A DNA stretch of 64,000 bases from Lysobacterales bacterium (GTDB lineage Bacteria > Pseudomonadota > Gammaproteobacteria > Xanthomonadales > Rhodanobacteraceae): positions 1-64,000 of the forward strand of contig JAJPID010000055.1 in the NCBI GenBank assembly GCA_021324945.1, given 5' to 3'. The notes under the pieces are model-generated. The model was not told where the DNA came from, ran no database searches, and saw nothing but the letters and a program-made list of their open reading frames with translations. Numbering within the stretch: the stretch's first letter is position 1; each line of letters starts with the position of its first letter. Below are positions 27,283 to 35,402 of the stretch, piece after piece. The position numbers and the translations under genes were made by a program.

Positions 27283-28244
27283 ATGCCGCCACCGAACACT
27301 GGCAATCGCGTCCCGAAGGCGGCGGCTATTTCGCGATCTGGCTGATCCGTACCATTGGCCTATATTGCGGCCGCACCTTCGCGCGATTATTCCTGTATCC
27401 CACCACGCTGTATTTCTTTTTCCGCCGCGGGCCGGAGCGGCGCGCATCCTACGATTACCTGCAACGCGTATTCGGCAAACCGGCGAATGCCTGGCAGGTG
27501 ATGAAATTGATCCACGCCTTCGCCAGCACGATCCTGGATCGCGTGTTCCTGCTGGCGCGCGGATTGAAGGGCTTCGACATCATCACGCACGGGCTGGAAC
27601 ATTTACACGCACAACTCGATTCTGGCCGCAGCGTGATGCTGCTGGGCGCGCATTACGGCAGCTTCGAAGCCGCACGCGTGCTGGCCACGCACCGGCCGCA
27701 GTACAAACTCCGGCTGGTGATGGACAAATCGAAAATGCCGGCGCTGACCGAAGTGCTCGGCGCGCTGGCGCCCGACCTGGCGGCCGATATCATCGATGCC
27801 GCACGCGGCGGCACCGACGTGGTGCTGGCGATTTCCGAGGCGGTGCGCGGCGGTTCGTCGATGGTGGCGTTGCTGGGCGACCGCGGACGTGCGCACGAGC
27901 AGATGCGCGAAGTACCGTTCCTGGGCGAACCAGCGCCGTTCCCAGCTTCGCCATGGCTGATCGCGGCGGCGCTGGATCTGCCGGTGCTGCTATGCCTTGG
28001 CACCTATCGAGGCGGCAATCGCTACGATCTAGTGTTCGAGCCGCTGACCGACCGCGTCGTACTCCCGCGCGGCAACCGCGACGTGGCGCTGGATGCGTAC
28101 ATCCGCGATTACGCTTCGCGCCTGGAACATTACGTGCGCGACGCGCCCTACAACTGGTTCAACTTCTATGATTTCTGGCATTCGCTGCCGCCGGGCGAGG
28201 CGGCTCAGCAACAACCCGCGGCCGCCGTGGAACAGGCGAAGTGA
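27279..28244 (+). CDS. LpxL/HtrB-family acyltransferase
   Basis: 321 residues from ATG 27279. The layout is that of lysophospholipid/lipid A acyltransferases. It has an N-terminal membrane anchor (YFAIWLIRTIGLYCGRTFAR), then the catalytic-type block GAHYGSFEAARVLA near residue 125 (H-x4-E as in the HX4D/E motif), MVALLGDRGRAHEQ near 195, and PFPASPWLIAAAL near 215. In aryl-polyene clusters such enzymes transfer the finished polyene from ACP to a lipid or glycerol acceptor on the inner membrane. It is embedded in a chain of overlapping genes. A role in lipid A acylation is less likely given the context. Confidence 0.85.
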   Translation: MNAATEHWQSRPEGGGYFAIWLIRTIGLYCGRTFARLFLYPTTLYFFFRRGPERRASYDYLQRVFGKPANAWQVMKLIHAFASTILDRVFLLARGLKGFDIITHGLEHLHAQLDSGRSVMLLGAHYGSFEAARVLATHRPQYKLRLVMDKSKMPALTEVLGALAPDLAADIIDAARGGTDVVLAISEAVRGGSSMVALLGDRGRAHEQMREVPFLGEPAPFPASPWLIAAALDLPVLLCLGTYRGGNRYDLVFEPLTDRVVLPRGNRDVALDAYIRDYASRLEHYVRDAPYNWFNFYDFWHSLPPGEAAQQQPAAAVEQAK

Positions 28245-28251
28245 GCGCGCG

Positions 28252-28878
28252 ATGAAGCCGCTCGCTTTCGCATTGCTGTTGCCGTGCGCGATCGCGTTTG
28301 CGGGTTCGCCCGATCTGGCGGCGACGATCCTCTCGCATCTCGCCCAACCCGACTCGGCGCAGACCCAATTCATCGAGGTGAGTTACCGCGGCATGCTGGA
28401 TCGTCCGTTGATCACTTCCGGCACCATGAAGTGGCTGGGTGGCGACAAGCTGGAACGCGACGTCGAGAAGCCGTACAAGATGATCGCGAAAATCGGCGAC
28501 GGCCAGATGAGCGTGCAACGCGGCAATGGCGCGGTGCAGAGCATGCCGATCTCCCGCGCGCCGCAGATGGATGCAATTCTCTCCGGCTTCCGCGCGCTGC
28601 TGGGTGGCGATGTCGCGCAGTTGTCGCAAGACTTCGATGTAAAAGCGATGGGCAACGAAGCGCGCTGGGTGCTGACCTTGACTCCGCGCGCGCGCGAATT
28701 GCAATCGCGCGTTTCCTCGATCCAGATCGATGGCCGCGGCGATGCGCCGCGCTGCATGACGATGACCGAAGCCGATGGCGACACCACGATCACGCTGGTT
28801 GGCGGGATGGCGAAAGCCGGATTGCAGAGCGCCGCACCGCTGCAATCGGCGCTGGCGGCGCGCTGCCGCAATGACTGA
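28252..28878 (+). CDS. LolA-like periplasmic outer-membrane carrier protein
   Basis: 208 residues from ATG 28252. The signal peptide is MKPLAFALLLPCAIAFAGS. The mature protein has the unclosed-barrel pattern of LolA (FIEVSYRGMLDRPLITSGTM, LERDVEKPYKMIAKIGDG, LTPRARELQSRVSSIQIDG). The chromosomal lolA would be elsewhere. LolA-like paralogues are regular members of aryl-polyene and related lipid clusters, together with an MMPL exporter, where they are thought to carry the hydrophobic product across the periplasm. Here the MMPL gene follows after 12 bp, which supports that pairing. Confidence 0.8.
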   Translation: MKPLAFALLLPCAIAFAGSPDLAATILSHLAQPDSAQTQFIEVSYRGMLDRPLITSGTMKWLGGDKLERDVEKPYKMIAKIGDGQMSVQRGNGAVQSMPISRAPQMDAILSGFRALLGGDVAQLSQDFDVKAMGNEARWVLTLTPRARELQSRVSSIQIDGRGDAPRCMTMTEADGDTTITLVGGMAKAGLQSAAPLQSALAARCRND

Positions 28879-28890
28879 TACACGGCGCGC

Positions 28891-31218
28891 GTGAGTCACG
28901 GCGTGAAAATCGCGCTGTACTTGGTCTGGTTGATCGCGATCGCCGCGGTCGGCTGGGGCGTGGCGCGGCATCTGAGGATCAGCTCCGATCTGCGCAGCTT
29001 CATGCCCCCGCCGCAAACGGCGGATCAGAAACTGCTGCTGGACGAAATCGGCGAAGGGCCGGGCTCGCGCCTGTTGCTGCTCGCAATAAGCGATGCGCCG
29101 GACGAACAGCTCGCCCAATTGTCGCAAAGTCTGAAATCCGCACTGCAGGCCGATCCGCGCTTCCTACGCGTTTCCAACGGCAACGCGGATTTGAATGCGC
29201 TGGCTTCCGGGTTGTTGCCGTACCGTTATTTGCTCTCGCCGACACTGGATACGCAGCGCTTCGATGCGGATTACCTGCGCGATCAGTTGGCGCAACGGTT
29301 GGACGATCTGTCTTCGCCCGCAGCGTCGATGCTGAAACCGATCCTGCCGCGCGATCCGACATTGGAGATTCTGAAACTGGCGCAGCGCTGGGCGCCGGCG
29401 AAGCAACCGGCACTACGCGACGGCGTGTGGTTTTCTTCGCAAGACGAAGCGCTGCTGGTCGCCGAGACGCGCGCGCCGGGTTTCGATCCCGGCGCGCAGC
29501 GCGAAGCGATCGCGGCATTGCAAATGCACTTCGCGTCACTGCCGAATTCGAATCGCGCCAGATTGACGATCAGCGGCCCGGGTTATTTTTCGCTGGAAGT
29601 GAGCCAGCGCACCAAGGCCGAAGCCGATCGTTTCGGTTTGATTACCACACTCGGCTTCGTGATCCTGCTGTTGTTCGCTTATCGCAGCGCGGTGCCATTG
29701 CTGGTGACCGCGTTGCCGCTGCTGTCCGGCGCCGTCTGCGGCTTCGCCGCACTGGCCTCGATATTCGGCGAAGCGCACGGCATCACCATCGCTTTCGGCT
29801 TCACCCTGCTGGGTGTGGCGCAGGAATATCCGATCCGCGTCTTCAGCCATCGCCGCGCAGGACAGGATGCGCTGCAAAGTGTGCGCGCCTTGTGGCCGCT
29901 GTTGGCCACCGCGATCGTATCGACCTGCATCGCGTATCTGGCTTTCTTCGCATCCGGTGTTGCCGGCTTGCAGCAACTCGCGGTATTCACCATCACCGGG
30001 TTGATCGTGGCTGGCGCCTGCACGCGCTGGCTGCTGCCGCGCGTGCTGCCCGAACGCTTTCGCGATGCGGCGAATGCGCCGGGTCTGGCAAGCGCATGGA
30101 ATTTCCTCGCGCATCTGCCGCGGCCGCGCTGGTTGCCTTGGCTGGTTTTGATCGCGGGAATCCTGATCGTCACGTTCGCGCCGGCCAGGTTTTGGGAGAA
30201 CGATTTGTCGGCGCTCGCGCCCGTTCCGAAAAACATGCTGATGACACAGGCACGATTGGGTTCGGAACTGGGCGCGCCGGATGTGCGCTATCTGTTGGTG
30301 CTGCACGCGCCGTCGGCGGATGGCATATTGCACTTGTCAGAACGGATCACGCCGCAGGTAGACGCGCTGATCGCGCGGCACGCGGTCGATGCGGTGGAAT
30401 TGCCTTCGCGCTATCTGCCCAGCATTGAAACGCAACGCGCACGGCAGGCTAGATTGCCTGACGCGAAAACGCTTGCAACCGCGCTGGCGCAAGCCGAACA
30501 AGGCTTGCCGTTCCGCGCAGGATTGTTCGCGCCGTTCGTGGCCGATGTCGAAGCCGCGCGCACATTACCGCCCCTGACACCCGAACAATTCCAGAAGTCG
30601 CCGCTGGGCGCGCGCTTGCAGGCGATGCTGCTGCAACACGATGGCCAGTGGATCGGCTTGGGTACCTTGATCGGCGTGCACGACCCGCAAGCGATCGCCG
30701 CGCTTTCGAAATCGACCAACGGTGCCGTGCATCTGCTGGATCTGAAAGCATCCTCCGAATCGCTGTTGATTGCCTATCGTCAGAGGATTCTGATTGCGCT
30801 AGGCATCGCCGCGCTGCTGCTGTGCGCGACGGTAACGATCGCATTGCGCGGTCCGCGCCGCGCGTTGCATGTGCTGGCGCCGATGACACTGGCGACGCTG
30901 ATGGTGCTGGGGGTGCTGCGCTTGGCGGGCATTCCGCTGTCGCTGTTTCATCTCGTATCGCTGACGCTCGCCGCAGGTCTGGGTTTGCATTACGCGCTGT
31001 TCTTCGAGCGCCGCACCGACGATCCGACGGAGGAACGTCGCACCTTGCACGCCACGCTGGTGTGCGTGATCTCGGCGCTGCTGGTGTTCGGGGTGCTGGC
31101 GCTGTCCAGCGTGCCGGTGCTGCGCGCGATCGGGCTGACTGTCGCGCTGGGTGTTGCGTTCCATTTCACCTTGTCGGTGCTGATGGCACCGGCAGCACGC
31201 TTGCGACACGAGGATTGA
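28891..31218 (+). CDS. MMPL-family (RND superfamily) exporter
   Basis: 775 residues from GTG 28891. Two repeats each have one N-terminal helix (ALYLVWLIAIAAVGWGVA; WLPWLVLIAGILIVTFAP), a large periplasmic domain and a five-helix bundle (LITTLGFVILLLFAYRSAVP onward; ILIALGIAALLLCATVTIAL onward). That is the MMPL/HpnN-type fold, at roughly half the size of tripartite RND pumps. With the LolA-like carrier next door it is the likely exporter of the polyene lipid from the inner membrane. The proton-relay acidic residues cannot be assigned with certainty by eye. The next start follows 4 bp after the stop. Confidence 0.86.
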   Translation: MSHGVKIALYLVWLIAIAAVGWGVARHLRISSDLRSFMPPPQTADQKLLLDEIGEGPGSRLLLLAISDAPDEQLAQLSQSLKSALQADPRFLRVSNGNADLNALASGLLPYRYLLSPTLDTQRFDADYLRDQLAQRLDDLSSPAASMLKPILPRDPTLEILKLAQRWAPAKQPALRDGVWFSSQDEALLVAETRAPGFDPGAQREAIAALQMHFASLPNSNRARLTISGPGYFSLEVSQRTKAEADRFGLITTLGFVILLLFAYRSAVPLLVTALPLLSGAVCGFAALASIFGEAHGITIAFGFTLLGVAQEYPIRVFSHRRAGQDALQSVRALWPLLATAIVSTCIAYLAFFASGVAGLQQLAVFTITGLIVAGACTRWLLPRVLPERFRDAANAPGLASAWNFLAHLPRPRWLPWLVLIAGILIVTFAPARFWENDLSALAPVPKNMLMTQARLGSELGAPDVRYLLVLHAPSADGILHLSERITPQVDALIARHAVDAVELPSRYLPSIETQRARQARLPDAKTLATALAQAEQGLPFRAGLFAPFVADVEAARTLPPLTPEQFQKSPLGARLQAMLLQHDGQWIGLGTLIGVHDPQAIAALSKSTNGAVHLLDLKASSESLLIAYRQRILIALGIAALLLCATVTIALRGPRRALHVLAPMTLATLMVLGVLRLAGIPLSLFHLVSLTLAAGLGLHYALFFERRTDDPTEERRTLHATLVCVISALLVFGVLALSSVPVLRAIGLTVALGVAFHFTLSVLMAPAARLRHED

Positions 31219-31222
31219 GCGC

Positions 31223-31651
31223 GTGCTGCCGAAGTCCGACTGGCAGGACTTGATTCCGCACCAAGGCACGATGTGCCTGCTGGACGCCGTAGCCGAATAC
31301 GACGCCAGGCGCATCCACGCGATCAGCGCCACGCACCGCGATGCGCAGAATCCGTTGCGTGCGAACAATCGGCTGCATGCGGTGGCGCTCTGCGAATACG
31401 GCGCGCAGGCGATGGCGGTGCACGGCGCGCTGCGAGCGCGCGCGACGGGTGGTCAGGCGAGGCCGGGTTATCTCGTCTCGTTGCGCGAGGTCGAATTGCG
31501 GATCGAATACCTCGACGATCTGCCCGACGCGCTGGACGTTTACGCGGAACAGTTGCTGGATGCGGGCGGGAGCTTGCAGTATGCGTTTCGCGTGGAGCAC
31601 CGGGGGCGTGTGCTCGCGAACGGACGGGCGGCGGTGCTGGTGCGAATTTGA
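31223..31651 (+). CDS. Hot-dog 3-hydroxyacyl-ACP dehydratase (ApeP-like)
   Basis: 142 residues from GTG 31223, 4 bp after the MMPL stop. The N-terminal DLIPHQGTMCLLDAVAEYD is the diagnostic PHxxxMxLLD motif of the ApeP/FabA-like dehydratases of aryl-polyene clusters. CEYGAQAMAVHGAL then supplies the central hot-dog helix. The C-terminal strands (YAFRVEHRGRVLANGRAAVLVR) complete the fold. It is the expected partner of the small dehydratase at 26986. Confidence 0.84.
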   Translation: MLPKSDWQDLIPHQGTMCLLDAVAEYDARRIHAISATHRDAQNPLRANNRLHAVALCEYGAQAMAVHGALRARATGGQARPGYLVSLREVELRIEYLDDLPDALDVYAEQLLDAGGSLQYAFRVEHRGRVLANGRAAVLVRI

Positions 31652-31719
31652 AAGTGCGGCCGAGACGGGCGTTTTTTGATTTCTGGGATCAAGGATGATC
31701 GCAACAGCGAGGTCCAGCC

Positions 31720-32451
31720 ATGAACGAAACTCTGCGCCGCGCGCTGGTCACCGGCGGCAGCGGCGACATCGGCGGCGCGATCTGCCGCCTGCTGGCACGT
31801 GAAGGCTGGCACGTGATCGTGCATGCGAACGCCCATCTCGAACGCGCGCGGACCGTGGTGGACGCGATCGCGCAGGCCGGCGGCAGCACGGAGGCCACCG
31901 CATTCGATCTCACCGACGGCGCCGCCACGCGCGCCGCACTGGAAAGATTGCTGGAAGCCGGACCAATCGCAGCATTGGTGCACAACGCCGGGATTCACGA
32001 CGACGCGCCGCTGGCCGGCATGCGCGAGGAACAGTGGTCACGCGTGATCGACGTATCGCTCAACGGCTTCTTCCACGTTGCGCAGCCGCTGTTGCTGCCG
32101 ATGTCGCGCGCGCGCTTCGGCCGGATCGTCTGCATTTCTTCCGTCGCAGCGGTGATCGGCAACCGCGGCCAGGTGAATTACGCCGCAGCAAAATCCGCGC
32201 TGCACGGCGCAGCCAAATCGCTGGCGCGCGAAATGGCCGCGCGCGGCGTCACCGTCAATGTGGTCGCGCCGGGTATCATCGAAGGCAGCATGACGCACGA
32301 GTTGTTCGCGCCGGAACAAATCAAGCAGATGATTCCCGCCGGGCGCATGGGCACGCCTGCGGAAGTCGCGCAGGCGGTGGCCTTTCTGTGTTCGGATGGC
32401 GCTTCGTACATCAATGGGCAGGTCATCGGCGTGAACGGCGGCATGGGTTGA
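31720..32451 (+). CDS. 3-oxoacyl-ACP reductase (FabG/ApeQ-like)
   Basis: 243 residues. Short-chain dehydrogenase with TGGSGDIGGAICRLL (NADPH-binding TGxxxGxG), VHNAGIHDD (NAG motif), the catalytic Ser in CISSVAAVIGN and the Y-x3-K pair in VNYAAAKSALHG, plus an IIEGSM loop. It reduces the beta-keto group after each KS cycle. It is the last forward gene of the polyene run and lies 68 bp after the dehydratase with its own ribosome binding site. No third ketosynthase (ApeR-like) follows it, unlike most aryl-polyene operons. Confidence 0.88.
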   Translation: MNETLRRALVTGGSGDIGGAICRLLAREGWHVIVHANAHLERARTVVDAIAQAGGSTEATAFDLTDGAATRAALERLLEAGPIAALVHNAGIHDDAPLAGMREEQWSRVIDVSLNGFFHVAQPLLLPMSRARFGRIVCISSVAAVIGNRGQVNYAAAKSALHGAAKSLAREMAARGVTVNVVAPGIIEGSMTHELFAPEQIKQMIPAGRMGTPAEVAQAVAFLCSDGASYINGQVIGVNGGMG

Positions 32452-32519
32452 GACGCCGCCACGCTTGGGGCATTCCCTGCGGCGCGCGGGGCTTCGGCGC
32501 CTCGAGGAGAGATGCCGAA

Positions 32520-34083
32520 TTAGGCGATCTGCAATAGCAGCCGATCGGCACGCGCGGGGCCGCGAAACAATGGCGGCTTCGCGCGCGTTCCACACGCCGC
32601 GAGGAGTGCCGAGACATCCAGCGCGGGGCAATCGCGCGCGGCTTCCTCGCCGATGCTGCCCGCCAGAGCGTGCAACAGTTCGACGTTGGCGCGCAGCCGT
32701 TCGCGCGCCTTCGCGTCATCCAGCGCATCGTGCAATCCCGTATTCAATCGTGCGAACCAGCGCAGATCCTGCTGGTCCAGCCATGCACGCGGACTGCGTG
32801 GCGAGCGCGAGCGGTGCCAGCGCCGCAAGAATTCCTGCATCGTGGCGTTCAAGGACGCCGCCTGCTCCAGTTGCGGTCGCAATTCGGACACCAGATTCAG
32901 ATCGGTGAGGCGTCCGCCGATCGCGAGCGGACACAACACGCCCCAGTAATACGCGTAGTCCCAGATCACCTTCACCGGCATCACCTGCGCGTCGCCGAAC
33001 AGCGCATATTGATCGCGGTACAGCGAAAGCATGTTGCGGTAGAAAGAAAAATACAGATCCTGATAAATCGCCGCATGCGCAGCCAGCGGTTCGCCGCGCA
33101 GGTCGCGCGCGATCAATTCGGTGATGTAGGTGTTGGCGATGCCGATGAAATCCGAACCGGGCGAATAGAACGGGTCGAGAAACACGCCGGCCTCGCCGGT
33201 CAGTGCCCAGCGGTCGGCGGAAAACACCTGCTTGCAGCCGTAGGACACCTTGCGCAGGAAGGCAAAATCCATCGGCGCGGTTTTCAATTCGTCCAGCTTG
33301 CGCGCAACGAGTGGCTGATGCACGCGCAACCATGCCAGCGCGCGATCGTAAGCTGCTCAAAGGAATCAACCACACCCAGTAGCCGGGACCGCACAGGTGA
33401 TTGGTTGAGCGCCAGCGCTCGGGCGGCGAACACTGCGCGCGCCACGCCGCGTCATGCATCCATGCATCCAGCTCCAGCCGGGCATCCACGCGGAACCATG
33501 CCGCACAGATGTCGTGACCGTTGTCTTCGGCCAAATCGAAATGCCTTTTCAGCAGGCCGGCGCGACCTGAGGCATCGATCAGCCAGCGCGCGCGCAACAT
33601 TTGAGTTTCGCCGTCGCGTTCACAGCGCACTTCGTGCAGCGTGCCGTCCCCGCCCGGATCCAACGCACGCACCGTGCACCCGTTTTCGAATGCGACGCCG
33701 CGTTCCCGCGCTTGATCGATCAAGAAGTTCTCGAACACGCCGCGGTCGATCTGCCATGTGGGTGTATCCAGGACGCGGCTGACGCCAAGCTCGGTGACGT
33801 TGTTCAGATCTTCGCGGCCGTCGCAGAAGAAAAATCGAAAGCCGAACTTGCGGATCTGCTGCGCATCGAGATGCGCGCGCAAGCCAAGCACATCGGAAAA
33901 ATAATCCGCGGCGATTTCGACGGTGGATTCGCCGACCTTGTGCGCGGCCGCGCGCGGCGGCTCGGTGCGGCGCTCCAGCACGCGGATCGACAGTTGCGGA
34001 AGGCGCGCGCGCAGTTGCAGCGCCAGCGTCAATCCAGCCAGGCCGCCGCCGAGGATCAGCACGTCATTGTGCGCAGGCTGCAT
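32520..34083 (-). pseudogene. Second flavin-dependent halogenase gene, internally deleted and frameshifted
   Basis: Two frames give parts of one protein. The N-terminal frame from ATG 34083 reads MQPAHNDVLILGGGLAGLTL (FAD motif), AHKVGESTVEIAADYF, and reaches the halogenase signature YWVWLIPLSS at about 33362. Then the frame is lost. The downstream frame resumes with AYDRALAWLRVHQPLVARKL and continues through CKQVFSADRWALTGEAG and FLDPFYSPGSDFIGIANTYI to the stop at 32520. Homologues have roughly 20 residues between the WxWxIP segment and the DRALAWL helix, and these are missing. So this is a deletion of a length not divisible by three rather than a single-base slip. It is convergent with the ketoreductase. 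It probably once halogenated the same or a related pigment. Confidence 0.8.
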
Positions 34084-34150
34084 GCAATACCCATCCCAGG
34101 TCACCCGTTTTGATTGTGCCGCGTCGCCGGACGCAACGCGAGCCACGGGC

Positions 34151-34156
34151 TAAAAT
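34151..34156 (+). promoter_or_regulatory. Candidate -10 element, leaderless SDR gene
   Basis: TAAAAT starts exactly 12 nt before ATG 34163, placing the likely transcript start at the initiation codon. There is no Shine-Dalgarno sequence in the six bases between. The spacing is the same as at hrpB. Confidence 0.4.
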
Positions 34157-34162
34157 GACCGG

Positions 34163-34915
34163 ATGAACACGAAAACGGCCCTGATCACCGGTGCCTCGTC
34201 CGGCTTTGGCGTGGCCACCGCGACATTGTTCGCGCAAAACGGCTGGCGCGTGATCGCCTGCGCGCGGCGCGCAGAGCGTTTGCGGGAATTGACGGATCGC
34301 TTCGGCGAGCGCGTGCACGTCGCCGCATTCGACATCCGCGACGAAGCCGCGATGCGCGCCGCGCTCGACTCATTGCCGGACGATTTTCGCGAGATCGATC
34401 TGCTGGTGAACAACGCCGGCCTGGCGCTCGGCACGGAGCCCGCGCAGAACTGCGATCTGGCGCAATGGAAACAGATGATCGACACCAACATCACCGCGCT
34501 GGTCACGCTGACGCGCCTGTTGCTGCCCAAGCTGATTGAACGGCGCGGCGCGATCGTCAACATCAGTTCGATCTCCGGCACCTATCCGTACAAGGGCGGC
34601 AACGTGTACGGTGGCACCAAGGCTTTTGTCACCCAGTTCTCGCTGGGGCTGCGCACCGATCTGCACGGCAGCGGGGTGCGCGTGACTTCGGTCGAACCGG
34701 GCATGGCACAAACCGAATTCACCCTGGTGCGCACAGGCGGTGACCAAACCGCTTCCGACAAACTCTACGCCGGAGCGGATCCGATCAAGCCCAATGACAT
34801 CGCGCAGACGATCTGGTGGATCGCCAACCTGCCGCCTCACCTCAACGTCAACCGGATCGAGATCATGCCGGTCAGCCAGTCGGCGGCCGGGTTGCAGGTG
34901 GCGCGAAACATGTGA
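34163..34915 (+). CDS. NADP-dependent short-chain dehydrogenase, YdfG-like
   Basis: 250 residues. Classical SDR: TGASSGFGVATATLFAQNGW (cofactor loop), NNAGLALGTEPAQ, the catalytic Ser in NISSISGTYPY, and Y-x3-K in VYGGTKAFVTQFSLGLR. The combination GLALG plus YKGGNVYGGTKAFV and the C-terminal NVNRIEIMPVSQS tail matches YdfG (3-hydroxy acid/serine dehydrogenase, malonic semialdehyde reductase). It is divergent from the broken halogenase. A link to the polyene genes is not needed to explain it. Confidence 0.88.
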   Translation: MNTKTALITGASSGFGVATATLFAQNGWRVIACARRAERLRELTDRFGERVHVAAFDIRDEAAMRAALDSLPDDFREIDLLVNNAGLALGTEPAQNCDLAQWKQMIDTNITALVTLTRLLLPKLIERRGAIVNISSISGTYPYKGGNVYGGTKAFVTQFSLGLRTDLHGSGVRVTSVEPGMAQTEFTLVRTGGDQTASDKLYAGADPIKPNDIAQTIWWIANLPPHLNVNRIEIMPVSQSAAGLQVARNM

Positions 34916-34939
34916 GAAGAATGGGCTTCCTCGATAAAA

Positions 34940-34949
34940 TCCGTACGGA
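34940..34949. promoter_or_regulatory. Palindromic site at the antitoxin promoter
   Basis: TCCGTACGGA is a perfect 10-bp palindrome that begins on the last base of a TAAAAT -10-like hexamer (34935-34940) and would overlap the transcription start. It lies 16 nt before the antitoxin ATG. This is where type II antitoxins usually bind to repress their own operon, but the site is short. Confidence 0.35.
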
Positions 34950-34964
34950 CTGCACAGTTCGGAC

Positions 34965-35257
34965 ATGAAGTCCAAACCCGCCACAGAGGGCGCAGAGCAG
35001 ACGCTTCAGCACTTGCCGGCGATCCTTGCCGCTGCCGCCATCAGTCAGAGCACCCTCATTACGCATCGCGGCCGGGAAATAGCCGCGGTGGTGCCCGCCG
35101 CTGCTGCCAGATTCTCCAAGCCCTTGCCGTTGACGGCTTTGGCCGGCAGCGCTTGGGGTGTGTGGGGAGCACGCAGTTCACAGACGATCTGCTGGTGCGC
35201 GACGAATGGAAACGTCAGACGCTGCGGCGGCCCGGCTGCACGTCGCGCACCGGTTGA
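34965..35257 (+). pseudogene. Type II antitoxin (Phd/VapB-like), frameshifted
   Basis: From ATG 34965 the product begins MKSKPATEGAEQTLQHLPAI and contains STLITHRGREIAAVVPA, the familiar antitoxin strand-turn-strand followed by a PLPLTALAGSAWGVWG linker. At the GGGG run at 35163-35167 the frame slips. With one extra G it continues as STQFTDDLLVRDEWKR, which is the expected toxin-binding C-terminus of antitoxins that precede PIN toxins. As read, the frame runs on into unrelated sequence to 35267. It is probably non-functional, or a sequence error in a homopolymer. The toxin that should follow is mostly gone. Confidence 0.65.
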
Positions 35258-35362
35258 AATTGCCTGATGCCATCCAGCTCGCCAGCGCTGGCGATCAACG
35301 CCTACGCCCTGATCACGCACGACAGGGATTTTTCCAAAGTGCGGGGAATGCGCAGTCTTTGA
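35206..35362 (+). pseudogene. PIN-domain toxin remnant (VapC-like C-terminus)
   Basis: Only about the last 50 residues of a PIN ribonuclease remain. AARLHVAHRLKLPDAIQLAS lies in one frame. After a one-base slip near 35286 (GCGCTGG where GCGCGCTGG-like sequence is expected) it continues as LAINAYALITHDRDFSKVRG to the stop at 35362. The LPDA, and the ITHDRDF acidic segment, are the conserved C-terminal PIN features. The N-terminal catalytic Asp region is absent, deleted into the antitoxin 3' end. It cannot encode an active toxin. Confidence 0.65.
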
Positions 35363-35402
35363 TAGATGCCCCAATAGCGCATCGCGCACTGACGTGCAGA
35401 AC

